Assembly: GCA_030704225.1 (NCBI GenBank)
Contig: CP131915.1
Location: forward strand, 2,356,001 to 2,420,000
Reading direction: 5' to 3'
Source of the DNA: Kosakonia sp. H02
GTDB taxonomy: Bacteria > Pseudomonadota > Gammaproteobacteria > Enterobacterales > Enterobacteriaceae
Length of the DNA stretch: 64,000 nt
In this document: positions 25,183 through 34,958 of the stretch, in pieces
How positions within the stretch are numbered: position 1 is the first letter of the stretch
Layout of the letters: each line of letters begins with the position of its first letter
Program-made: the position numbers and the translations under genes
Notes under the pieces: model-generated
Database searches by the model: none
Seen by the model: the letters and a program-made list of their open reading frames with translations, nothing else
Told to the model about the DNA's origin: nothing

Positions 25183-27618
25183 TTACTGCGCGGTTTTCTT
25201 TTTCGCCGCGCGTTTTGCTTTGGTGGCGGCGGCGATTTTTTGCGTTTTACTCGACGGGGTTTTGGCTTTCTTCGGTTTACCCTTGCCAGCCTCGCCCCGG
25301 AAAGCGCTATCTGGCTCAAAGTTTACTTTCTTGCCAGCCTGGCGGCGCGGTGGCTTTCTGTTGCCGCCGTTTTTGCCTGCGGCGCCTTTTTTGCCGCGTT
25401 CGCGCTCGGTTTTACCCGGATTGCGCGGGCCGCGCTCGCTGGAGATCAGGGAGAAGTCGATTTTGCGTTCGTCCATGTTCACCGCTTCCACCTTCACTTC
25501 CACCCGGTCGCCCAGACGGTAGGTTTGCCCGCCGGATTCGCCAATCAGACGCTGGCCCACCTGGTCGAAACGGTAGTAGTCGTTATCCAGCGAAGAGACA
25601 TGCACCAGGCCGTCGATAAACAGATCGTCAAGACGCACAAAGAAGCCAAAACCGGTGACGCTGGCGATAACGCCTTTGAAGGTGTTGCCCACCTGATCCT
25701 GCATAAAGTCGCATTTCAGCCAGTCCGACACATCGCGGGTGGCTTCATCCGCGCGGCGCTCGGTCATCGAGCAGTGCTGGCCCAGTTGCAGCACCTCTTC
25801 CATACTGTAATGCCAGCCGCCGGTTTCGGTGCTGTTGCCCTTCAGCCCTTGCTCTTTCGCCAGCAGATACTTAATGGCGCGGTGCAGGGACAAGTCCGGG
25901 TAACGGCGGATCGGCGACGTAAAGTGCGCGTAGGATTGCAGCGCCAGGCCGAAGTGACCGCGGTTTTCCGGATCGTAAATCGCCTGTTTCATCGAGCGCA
26001 GCAGCATGGTTTGCAGCATTTCGTGATCCGGACGATCGGCGATGGATTCCAGCAGCGCGGCATAATCGCGCGGCTCCGGTTTATTACCGCCCGGCAATTC
26101 CAGACCCAGCTCGGCGAGCACGGTGCGGAACGCGGTAATTGCATCGTTAGTCGGTTTATCGTGAATACGGAACAGCGCTGGCTCTTCGGCTTTCTCCACA
26201 AAACGCGCCGCAGAGATATTGGCGAGGATCATGCACTCTTCAATCAGTTTGTGCGCGTCGTTACGCTGGGTCTGTTCAATGCGCTCAATGCGGCGCTCGG
26301 CGTTGAAGATAAACTTCGCTTCTTCGCTCTCAAAAGAGATCCCGCCGCGCTCGGCACGTGCCTGGTCGAGCACTTTGTAGAGGTTATGCAGCTCTTCGAT
26401 ATGTTTTACCAGCGGCGCATACTGCTCGTGCAGTTCACGATCGCCTTGCAGCATGTGCCACACTTTGGTGTAGGTCAGGCGCGCGTGGGAGCTCATCACC
26501 GCTTCGTAGAACTTGTAGCCGGTCAGACGCCCTTTCGACGAGATGGTCATCTCACAGACCATGCACAGGCGATCCACCTGCGGGTTCAGGGAGCATAAAC
26601 CGTTGGAGAGCACTTCCGGCAGCATCGGGATAACCTGCGACGGAAAGTAAACGGAAGTGCCGCGATTGCGGGCTTCGTTGTCGAGCGGCGTGCCGTGGCG
26701 CACGTAGTAGCTCACATCGGCGATGGCGACCCATAAGCGCCAGCCGCCGCCGCGTTTTTTCTCGCAGAATACCGCATCATCAAAGTCGCGGGCGTCTTCA
26801 CCATCAATAGTCACCAGCGGCAGGTCGCGCAAATCGACGCGCCCGGCTTTCGCCTCTTCTGGCACCTGCTCTTTCAGCCCGGCAATCTGTTTTTCGACTT
26901 CCGGCGGCCACTGGTAAGGAATTTCGTGGGTGCGCAGCGCCATATCAACGGCCATGCCGGTACCCATGTTGTCGCCGAGCACTTCGACGATTTTGCCCAG
27001 CGCTTTGGTGCGGCGAGTCGGGCGCTGCGTCAGCTCCACGACCACCACATAACCCATGCGCGCGCCCATGATCTCTTCGGGCGGGATGAGAATATCAAAG
27101 CTCAGACGGCTGTCATCCGGTACCACAAAACCGACGCCGGCATCGGTAAAGTAACGACCGACGATCTGGCTGGTTTTCGGCACCAGAATGCGCACGATGC
27201 GCGCTTCGCGGCGACCTTTACGGTCGGCACCCAGCGGCTGCGCCAGAACCTGATCGCCGTGGATGCAGGTTTTCATCTGTTCGCTGGAGAGATAGAGATC
27301 GTCCTTGCGGCCTTCGACGCGCAGGAAACCATACCCATCGCGATGGCCGATGACCACGCCTTTCAGCAGATCAAGACGCTCCGGTAAGGCGTAGCACTGA
27401 CGGCGGGTAAAGACCAATTGCCCGTCGCGCTCCATGGCACGCAAGCGGCGACGCAGGGCTTCGTTTTGTTCTTCGCCTTCGATATTTAACTCAATGGCCA
27501 GTTCATCCCGGCTGGCGGGCTTTTCGCGTTTTGAAAGGTGGTCGAGGATAAATTCGCGGCTGGGAATGGGGTTGGTGTATTTTTCAGATTCGCGTTCGAG
27601 GAAAGGATCTTGTGACAT
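25183..27618 (-). CDS. rnr: Exoribonuclease R
   Basis: An 811-residue 3'-5' exoribonuclease able to degrade structured RNA. In order: N-terminal helix-turn-helix region, two cold-shock domains, the RNB catalytic domain with GEDARDFDDAVFCE (the metal aspartates), the S1 domain (GVIASVTGFGFFVRLDDLFIDG) and a lysine-rich tail from about 735 that recruits it to tmRNA/ribosomes in E. coli. The start MSQDPFLERE follows CGGAGG; an upstream in-frame ATG gives 14 extra residues. It is 38 bp behind nsrR. Part of the tail (743-764) recurs in the orphan cassette downstream. Confidence 0.96.
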   Translation of the reverse strand: MSQDPFLERESEKYTNPIPSREFILDHLSKREKPASRDELAIELNIEGEEQNEALRRRLRAMERDGQLVFTRRQCYALPERLDLLKGVVIGHRDGYGFLRVEGRKDDLYLSSEQMKTCIHGDQVLAQPLGADRKGRREARIVRILVPKTSQIVGRYFTDAGVGFVVPDDSRLSFDILIPPEEIMGARMGYVVVVELTQRPTRRTKALGKIVEVLGDNMGTGMAVDMALRTHEIPYQWPPEVEKQIAGLKEQVPEEAKAGRVDLRDLPLVTIDGEDARDFDDAVFCEKKRGGGWRLWVAIADVSYYVRHGTPLDNEARNRGTSVYFPSQVIPMLPEVLSNGLCSLNPQVDRLCMVCEMTISSKGRLTGYKFYEAVMSSHARLTYTKVWHMLQGDRELHEQYAPLVKHIEELHNLYKVLDQARAERGGISFESEEAKFIFNAERRIERIEQTQRNDAHKLIEECMILANISAARFVEKAEEPALFRIHDKPTNDAITAFRTVLAELGLELPGGNKPEPRDYAALLESIADRPDHEMLQTMLLRSMKQAIYDPENRGHFGLALQSYAHFTSPIRRYPDLSLHRAIKYLLAKEQGLKGNSTETGGWHYSMEEVLQLGQHCSMTERRADEATRDVSDWLKCDFMQDQVGNTFKGVIASVTGFGFFVRLDDLFIDGLVHVSSLDNDYYRFDQVGQRLIGESGGQTYRLGDRVEVKVEAVNMDERKIDFSLISSERGPRNPGKTERERGKKGAAGKNGGNRKPPRRQAGKKVNFEPDSAFRGEAGKGKPKKAKTPSSKTQKIAAATKAKRAAKKKTAQ

Positions 27619-27656
27619 AGCGGTTCCTCCGTTGTCAGCTCTGGTGGAAATTTTCG

Positions 27657-28082
27657 TCATTCCACCAGCAATAATTTGTAAAGCGGTTGATTCTCTTCAA
27701 CCAAATCGGCAAGCGTGTAGTTATCCAGTTCCTTGAGGAAACTCTGTACAGCTTTAGAAAGTGCTATTTTCAGGCGGCAAGCGCTGGTGATGTGGCAAAA
27801 CTCGCTGTTGCAATTCACCAATGTCAGCGGCTCAAGAGAGCGTACGACATCACTGATGCGAATATCTCGCGCGGGTTTGCCCAGACGGATCCCCCCGTTT
27901 TTCCCACGTACGGCCGCAACATAGCCTTCACGACTTAGCTGATTGATTATCTTAACCATATGATTACGGGACACGCCATACGTTTCTGTGACTTCAGTAA
28001 TGCTGGTCATTTGTCCTGCCGGCAATGACGCCATGTAGATCAGGGCGCGTAAACCGTAATCGGTAAAGCTCGTTAACTGCAC
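27657..28082 (-). CDS. nsrR: Nitric-oxide-sensing repressor NsrR
   Basis: 141-residue Rrf2-family regulator. An N-terminal winged helix (LTSFTDYGLRALIYMAS, YGVSRNHMVKIINQLS) is followed by the Fe-S site C91, C96 and C102 (NCNSEFCHITSAC). Nitric oxide destroys the cluster and lifts repression. The start is GTG at 28082, five bases after GAGG, exactly as in E. coli; upstream ATG starts would add an unrelated extension. A probable target, ytfE, lies in the same window. Confidence 0.95.
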   Translation of the reverse strand: MQLTSFTDYGLRALIYMASLPAGQMTSITEVTETYGVSRNHMVKIINQLSREGYVAAVRGKNGGIRLGKPARDIRISDVVRSLEPLTLVNCNSEFCHITSACRLKIALSKAVQSFLKELDNYTLADLVEENQPLYKLLLVE

Positions 28083-28196
28083 ATCAACCTCAATGACAGG
28101 GAAAAATGAGATACCCGCAGGTATTGACTCTATTGATGATAAACCAGCCACCTGTCAGGTCGCTAATTTATTTGAACAGAAGGGTGAAATAAGCGA

Positions 28197-28221
28197 GGAA
28201 AAGGGCGCGAAAATCGCGCCC
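28197..28221 (-). terminator. Terminator of purA
   Basis: Minus-strand stem GGGCGCGA-TTT-TCGCGCCC followed by TTTTCC, 11 bases after the purA stop. Confidence 0.85.
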
Positions 28222-28231
28222 CAAAACAGCA

Positions 28232-29578
<1,347 letters not shown>

Positions 29579-29632
29579 TCAGAATCAGCACTTTTTCCGT
29601 GCAAAATTGCCCTCAGATAGCCGCTTTTTTCG

Positions 29633-29830
29633 TCAGCCAATCGTTTTCCTCAACATGTAGTAGACAACCACGCCAGCGACCACAAGCCCACCGCCAAAGC
29701 GACGTAAAAGATTGTCCGGCAGCAAGGTCAATGTGGCGATCATTCGCCGCCAGGCACGGGGATAAAGCATCGGTCCGAGGCCTTCAAGTACCAAAACCAG
29801 CGCCAGGGCAAGCCAGATTGTTGAGTTCAT
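29633..29830 (-). CDS. yjeT: DUF2065 inner membrane protein YjeT
   Basis: 65 residues with two predicted membrane helices (IWLALALVLVLEGLGPML and FGGGLVVAGVVVYYML). Sequence and place between hflC and purA match E. coli YjeT. Function unknown. Its 3' end contains the purA PurR-like site. Confidence 0.9.
   Translation of the reverse strand: MNSTIWLALALVLVLEGLGPMLYPRAWRRMIATLTLLPDNLLRRFGGGLVVAGVVVYYMLRKTIG
29635..29650. promoter_or_regulatory. Candidate PurR operator of purA
   Basis: Minus strand AGGAAAACGATTGGCT matches the PurR consensus ANGMAAACGTTTNCNT with two mismatches. purA is a PurR target in E. coli. The site overlaps the last codons of yjeT. Confidence 0.5.
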
Positions 29831-29848
29831 ACTTGATCCTTATAAAAC

Positions 29849-29880
29849 AAAACCACCGCCCGGATTCAGGCGGTGGTTTT
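29849..29880 (-). terminator. Terminator of the miaA-hfq-hflXKC operon
   Basis: Minus-strand stem AACCACCGCC-N10-GGCGGTGGTT followed by TTGTTTTAT, 26 bases after the hflC stop. Confidence 0.9.
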
Positions 29881-29905
29881 AATCATGAAAACCGTTGGCG
29901 CTATC

Positions 29906-30910
29906 TTAGCGTGTCGTGGAAGACGGTGTCTTCATATAACGGAAGAAATCGCTGTCCGGGCTGAGCACCATCACATCCTGGTTGCTCTCGAAGCTGTTTT
30001 CATACGCACGCAGGCTACGGATAAAGGCGTAGAAGTCTGGATCCTGGCTGAATGCATCAGCAAACAGTTTCGCTGCTTCGGCATCGCCTTCACCACGCAT
30101 GATACGACCCTGACGCTCGGCTTCAGCCAGTGTTTTCGTCACTTCGTAATCCGCTGCGGCGCGCAGTTTTTCGGCTTCTTCCTGACCCTGTGAACGATGA
30201 CGACGGGCTACCGCTTCACGCTCGGCGCGCATACGGTTGTAAATCGCATCAGACACTTCTGTCGGCAGGTTGATCTGTTTAATGCGCACATCCACCACTT
30301 CGATACCTAACGCCGCCATACTGTTCGGGTTGACAACCGGCACTTTGCCGTTGGTTTCAGCCTGAACGCGCTCTGCGGCTTTGGCAATTGCATCGTCTGC
30401 CGCTGGCGTTGACACTTCATCTTCCGTACCGGCAGAACCGGAGTTCAGCGCATCACGGACTTCCAGCGTCAAGCGACCACGAGAGTCGGTAACGATGTCT
30501 TTCACATCCAGACGACCAATTTCAGAACGCAGACGGTCAGAGAACTTACGTTTCAGCAGCACTTCCGCCTGGGAGACGTCACCGCCACCGGTCGCGAGGT
30601 AGTAACGGCTGAAATCGCTGATACGCCACTTGATGTATGAGTCGACAATCAGGTCTTTCTTCTCTTTGGTCACAAAGCGGTCTGCCTGGTTATCCATGGT
30701 CTGGATACGCGCATCGAGCAGTTTGACCGATTCAATAAACGGCAGTTTGAAGTGCAAGCCTGGCTCGAACACCAACGGCTTGTTGTCGTCGTCACGCAGC
30801 ACTTTACCGAAGCGCAGCGAAATGCCTCGCTCGCCCTCTTTCACCACGAAAATAGAGGTGAAAAGCACTACCAGCACGATGATGATGATCGCGATAACTG
30901 ACTTACGCAT
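29906..30910 (-). CDS. hflC: FtsH protease modulator HflC
   Basis: A 334-residue SPFH/band-7 protein. The N-terminal membrane anchor at about 4-22 (VIAIIIIVLVVLFTSIFVV) leaves the rest in the periplasm. It assembles with HflK into a cage around FtsH and tunes degradation of membrane proteins. The long C-terminal helix RRHRSQGQEEAEKLRAAADY is typical. Two bases separate it from hflK. Confidence 0.96.
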   Translation of the reverse strand: MRKSVIAIIIIVLVVLFTSIFVVKEGERGISLRFGKVLRDDDNKPLVFEPGLHFKLPFIESVKLLDARIQTMDNQADRFVTKEKKDLIVDSYIKWRISDFSRYYLATGGGDVSQAEVLLKRKFSDRLRSEIGRLDVKDIVTDSRGRLTLEVRDALNSGSAGTEDEVSTPAADDAIAKAAERVQAETNGKVPVVNPNSMAALGIEVVDVRIKQINLPTEVSDAIYNRMRAEREAVARRHRSQGQEEAEKLRAAADYEVTKTLAEAERQGRIMRGEGDAEAAKLFADAFSQDPDFYAFIRSLRAYENSFESNQDVMVLSPDSDFFRYMKTPSSTTR

Positions 30911-30912
30911 CG

Positions 30913-32169
30913 TTATTCCCCCTGACGCTGGTAGTCGTTACGCTGCGCGTTCACGCGGCGTTGGTCCATAATGTCTCCCGCTGACGTAGAGGGATTGCTG
31001 TTCGCGCTGCTGCCAGAGTTGGACGCAGGCGGCAGGCGCAGCAAGTTGTTCGCGCCACTGCTGTCACTCTTTGCCGCTGGCGCGTTACCGCCTTTCAGCA
31101 TCTGATCCAGCGGCAGCACCATCAGGTTGCCACCTTTATCATTCACCAGCACTTTGCGGGTATGGCTCAGCACTTTCTCCATCGCTTCGATATAGAGACG
31201 CTCGCGGGTAATTTCCGGTGCTGCTTTATATTCCGGCAGGATCTTGGCAAAACGAGCCACTTCACCCTGCGCTTCCAGGATAGTCTGCGTTTTGTAGGCA
31301 CGCGCCTCTTCGAGGATACGCTGCGCCTGGCCGTTCGCACGCGGCTGAACTTCGTTGGTGTACGCTTCCGCTTCACGGATGTACTGCTGCTCGTTTTCAC
31401 GGGCGGCAATCGCATCATCAAATGCGGCTTTCACCTCTTCCGGCGGACGTGCGGCCTGGAAGTTAACGTCCAGCAGGGTAATCCCCATGTTGTACGGACG
31501 AATAGTCTCTTCCAGCTCGCGCTGGGTATCGCTACGAATAACGGTACGACCTTCGGTCAGAATGCGATCCATCGTGTATTTACCGATGACGCCGCGCAGA
31601 GCACTGTCTGTCGCCTGGCGCAGACTGTCGTCAGCGCTGGTGACGCTAAACAGATAGCGCTCAGGATCGGTGACGCGGTACTGCACGTTCATTTCAACGC
31701 GCACGACGTTTTCGTCAGAAGTGAGCATCACGCCAGAAGCGGCCAGTTCACGAACGGATTCAACGTTTACCGCGGTTACGCTATCGATAAAGGTCGGTTT
31801 CCAGTTCAGACCCGGCTCAACCAGATGGCTGAACTTGCCGAAGCGCATAACCACGCCGCGCTCCGCTTCTTTAATGGTATAGAACCCGGTCGCGGCCCAG
31901 ATGACAACAGCGGCAACGGCAACGATGCCGATAACGCGCCCGCCAATTTGACCGCGCGGGCCAGAAGAACCAGGCGTCGCGCCGCCGGTACCTTTACCGC
32001 CGCCCAGACCACCAAGCTTTTTGCTCAGTTTACGGAAGATATCATCCAGATCAGGTGGCCCCTGATCGCGACCGCCTTTGTTTCCATTTCCCTCAGAGTT
32101 GCCGCCTGGTTTGCTGCTTCCCCACGGGTCGCGGTCTTGTCCGTTGTTACCGGGCTGATTCCACGCCAT
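30913..32169 (-). CDS. hflK: FtsH protease modulator HflK
   Basis: A 418-residue partner of HflC. A glycine-rich cytoplasmic N-terminus (MAWNQPGNNGQDRDPWG) precedes one membrane helix at about 80-100, then a periplasmic SPFH domain (GVVMRFGKFSHLVEPGLNW) and a coiled-coil with VKAAFDDAIAARENEQQYI. The C-terminus is Ser/Asn-rich, ending NDYQRQGE. Confidence 0.96.
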   Translation of the reverse strand: MAWNQPGNNGQDRDPWGSSKPGGNSEGNGNKGGRDQGPPDLDDIFRKLSKKLGGLGGGKGTGGATPGSSGPRGQIGGRVIGIVAVAAVVIWAATGFYTIKEAERGVVMRFGKFSHLVEPGLNWKPTFIDSVTAVNVESVRELAASGVMLTSDENVVRVEMNVQYRVTDPERYLFSVTSADDSLRQATDSALRGVIGKYTMDRILTEGRTVIRSDTQRELEETIRPYNMGITLLDVNFQAARPPEEVKAAFDDAIAARENEQQYIREAEAYTNEVQPRANGQAQRILEEARAYKTQTILEAQGEVARFAKILPEYKAAPEITRERLYIEAMEKVLSHTRKVLVNDKGGNLMVLPLDQMLKGGNAPAAKSDSSGANNLLRLPPASNSGSSANSNPSTSAGDIMDQRRVNAQRNDYQRQGE

Positions 32170-32249
32170 GTATGTGCTCCATATTTATTTTGCGGTGTAT
32201 GCCCGCTGGCGGGCACCCCCAAAGGGGAAAAATCTTCAGGTGTTGCCGG

Positions 32250-33530
32250 TCAAACGATGTACTCTTCGAGTGCCGGTTCTTGTTTACAGAGTCGACGCCA
32301 GTCGACAATCGGCATACGTATCTGCATACCTACGCTGCCATCGTCTTCCATCCACTCTTTTTCTATTGCCTGAAGCTGATAAAACCGGCTTCTCAAACGC
32401 CCTTCTTCCGCTGGCAACCGCAGCGTATGCTGCGCGACTTCACCCGCAAGACGTTCTGTCAAAGCCTGGAATAACAGTGGTACGCCAACCCCTGTCTGTG
32501 CAGAAAGCCAGACGCGGGTTGGTTTGTTCTCTTCATCACGATCGATACGCGGCTCAAAATCGTCCAGCATATCGATCTTATTCATCACCAGCAGCGTTGG
32601 AATTTCGTGTGCGTCAATCTCTTCCAGCACAGTATTCACTGCATCAATGTTTTCCTGCACGCGCACATCAGCGGCGTCAATCACGTGCAGTAACAGCGTT
32701 GCCTGACGCGTCTCTTGTAGCGTTGCTTTGAACGCAGCGACCAGGTCGTGCGGCAGATGACGAATAAAGCCGACGGTATCAGCCAATACGGTTTCACCGA
32801 CATCCGTGACGTCAATGCGGCGCAGCGTCGGATCCAGGGTCGCAAACAGCTGATCGGCGGCGTACACCTGCGCTTCGGTTATCTGGTTAAATAACGTCGA
32901 TTTACCGGCGTTGGTGTAACCCACCAGCGAAACCGTTGGAATATCGGCTTTTGAACGGGAGCGACGCCCCTGCTCACGCTGTTTTTCAACCTTTTCGAGA
33001 CGCGAGAGGATCTGAGTAATACGATTACGCAACAAACGACGGTCGGTTTCGAGCTGGGTTTCACCCGGACCGCGCAAACCAATCCCGCCCTTTTGTCGTT
33101 CAAGGTGGGTCCAGCCACGCACCAGACGCGTCGCCAGATGGCGCAACTGCGCCAGCTCAACTTGTAATTTCCCCTCGTGCGTACGTGCACGCTGGGCAAA
33201 AATATCCAAAATAAGGCCCGTGCGATCAATAACCCGACATTCGCACAGTTGCTCCAGGTTACGTTCCTGGGCTGGGGTTAGCGCATGATCAAAGAGCACG
33301 ACGGAAGCACCGGTTGCTTTTACGGCATCTGCAATCTCAACTGCTTTACCTTCACCAACAAAATACTTGGGGTGCGGTGCTTTACGGCTACCGGTAATCA
33401 CCTGCATTGCTTCGACACCGGCGGAAGAGACCAGAGCTTCAAATTCCTGGAGATCTTCCATATCTTTGTCTTGCGAAAAATAGATGTGTACCAGTACCGC
33501 CTGCTCACCGGCGTCATAACGGTCAAACAA
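32250..33530 (-). CDS. hflX: Ribosome-rescue GTPase HflX
   Basis: A 426-residue GTPase that splits stalled 70S ribosomes after heat stress. The N-terminal HflX domain ends in the GIGLRGPGETQLETDRR loop. The G domain has G1 GYTNAGKST, G3 DTVGFIRHLP and G4 NKID. It follows hfq by 75 bp in the conserved operon. Confidence 0.96.
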   Translation of the reverse strand: MFDRYDAGEQAVLVHIYFSQDKDMEDLQEFEALVSSAGVEAMQVITGSRKAPHPKYFVGEGKAVEIADAVKATGASVVLFDHALTPAQERNLEQLCECRVIDRTGLILDIFAQRARTHEGKLQVELAQLRHLATRLVRGWTHLERQKGGIGLRGPGETQLETDRRLLRNRITQILSRLEKVEKQREQGRRSRSKADIPTVSLVGYTNAGKSTLFNQITEAQVYAADQLFATLDPTLRRIDVTDVGETVLADTVGFIRHLPHDLVAAFKATLQETRQATLLLHVIDAADVRVQENIDAVNTVLEEIDAHEIPTLLVMNKIDMLDDFEPRIDRDEENKPTRVWLSAQTGVGVPLLFQALTERLAGEVAQHTLRLPAEEGRLRSRFYQLQAIEKEWMEDDGSVGMQIRMPIVDWRRLCKQEPALEEYIV

Positions 33531-33605
33531 GCGTAAACCCTCATAAAATACCAGCGGGGAACACAGCTTAACTGGCTCCCCGATCTGGAAAATCAGCCTT
33601 CAACC

Positions 33606-33911
33606 TTACTCGGTTTCTTCGCCGTCTTGCGGTGCAGTGCCCTGCGCGTTGCTACCGTGATGGTAGTTACTGCTGGAACCGCCGCCCGCATTGTTGCTGT
33701 GATGTGAAACCGGACGAGAAGGAACAACAGTAGAAATAGCGTGCTTATAGACCATCTGGCTGACCGTGTTTTTCAACAGGATCACGAACTGATCGAAAGA
33801 CTCAATTTGCCCTTGCAGCTTAATACCATTCACCAAATAAATTGAAACTGGAACACGTTCCCGACGCAGTGCGTTCAGGAACGGATCTTGTAAAGATTGC
33901 CCCTTAGCCAT
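33606..33911 (-). CDS. hfq: RNA chaperone Hfq
   Basis: 101 residues, the hexameric Sm-like chaperone for sRNA-mRNA pairing. Sm1 (IYLVNGIKLQGQIESFDQFV) and Sm2 (YKHAISTVVPSRPV) are intact, with proximal-face Q8, F39 and K56 and rim arginines RRER. The disordered tail is Ser/Gly/His-rich and one residue shorter than in E. coli. Confidence 0.97.
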   Translation of the reverse strand: MAKGQSLQDPFLNALRRERVPVSIYLVNGIKLQGQIESFDQFVILLKNTVSQMVYKHAISTVVPSRPVSHHSNNAGGGSSSNYHHGSNAQGTAPQDGEETE

Positions 33912-34007
33912 TCTATCTTTTCCTTATATGCTTGTTTTGTACTTAGAACCCGTAAGTTCTGAAAACTGCGTAAAAATTTGCGCACGATACGACGTAATTG
34001 TACACAT

Positions 34008-34958
34008 TCACCCTGCGATAGCACTAACAACCTGTAACACGTCATGGTAAGACTTTTCTGGCTTTTCACTCTCTAACCAGTGGACGTCATCCCAGCCGCG
34101 TAACCAGGTAATCTGTCGCTTGGCTAACTGCCTCGTGGCGCAAATACCTCGATAAACCATTTCATCGTATGAAATCTCGCCTTCAAGGTATGACCACATC
34201 TGGCGATAGCCCACACAACGAATGGAAGGCATATCCGTATGCAAATCTCCGCGAGCAAAAAGCGCCCGCACTTCTGCTTCAAAACCTGAAGCTAACATCT
34301 GATGAAAACGCTGCTCGATTCGTTGATGGAGCAGTTCACGGCTCGCCGGGGCGATGGCGAACTGATGCACCTGGTAAGGCAGAGCGTCTCCTGACGTTTG
34401 CGTCAGATCTGTTAAAGTTTTACCCGAAATGAAAAAAACTTCCAGTGCCCGGGAAAGCCTTTGCGGATCATTTGGATGAATCCGCGCTGCGGCAACGGGA
34501 TCGATCTCCCTTAACTGCCCATGCAACGCTTCCCACCCACGCTCTGCCGCCTGTTTTTCAATCTCCGCCCTGACTTTTGCATCCGCAGATGGCAAAGGCG
34601 ATAGCCCTTCCAACAGCGCCTTAAAGTAGAGCATCGTACCGCCCACCAGCAGCGCAATACGCCCGGCCTCGGTTATCTCTTTCATTTGCGCCAGCGCATC
34701 GCGACGAAAATCAGCCGCGGAATAGGCCTGCGCCGGATCAAGAATATCGAGGAGCCGATGCGGTGCAGCTTGCAGCTCTTCCGCGTTCGGCTTAGCGGTA
34801 CCGATATTCATGCCCTGATAGATAAGGGCGGAGTCCACGCTTATCAACTCTACTGGCAAAACTTTACGTAACGCGATGGCTAACGCCGTTTTGCCGGAGG
34901 CCGTCGGCCCCATCAAAAAAATCGCCTTCGGCAGGCCTGCTTTACTCACTTCACTCAT
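34008..34958 (-). CDS. miaA: tRNA dimethylallyltransferase MiaA
   Basis: A 316-residue enzyme that adds dimethylallyl to N6 of A37 in tRNAs reading UNN codons. P-loop GPTASGKT (17-24), the ISVDSALIYQGMNIGTAK motif and the C-terminal RQLAKRQITWLR are present. Two ATGs are adjacent; the second gives the E. coli length. The start overlaps the mutL stop. Confidence 0.96.
   Translation of the reverse strand: MSEVSKAGLPKAIFLMGPTASGKTALAIALRKVLPVELISVDSALIYQGMNIGTAKPNAEELQAAPHRLLDILDPAQAYSAADFRRDALAQMKEITEAGRIALLVGGTMLYFKALLEGLSPLPSADAKVRAEIEKQAAERGWEALHGQLREIDPVAAARIHPNDPQRLSRALEVFFISGKTLTDLTQTSGDALPYQVHQFAIAPASRELLHQRIEQRFHQMLASGFEAEVRALFARGDLHTDMPSIRCVGYRQMWSYLEGEISYDEMVYRGICATRQLAKRQITWLRGWDDVHWLESEKPEKSYHDVLQVVSAIAG

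Noticed and set aside
24727..26598. 623-codon open frame on the plus strand opposite rnr
   Set aside because: Antisense shadow of rnr: the GC-rich third positions of rnr remove stops. No ribosome-binding site or recognisable protein; rnr itself is intact.
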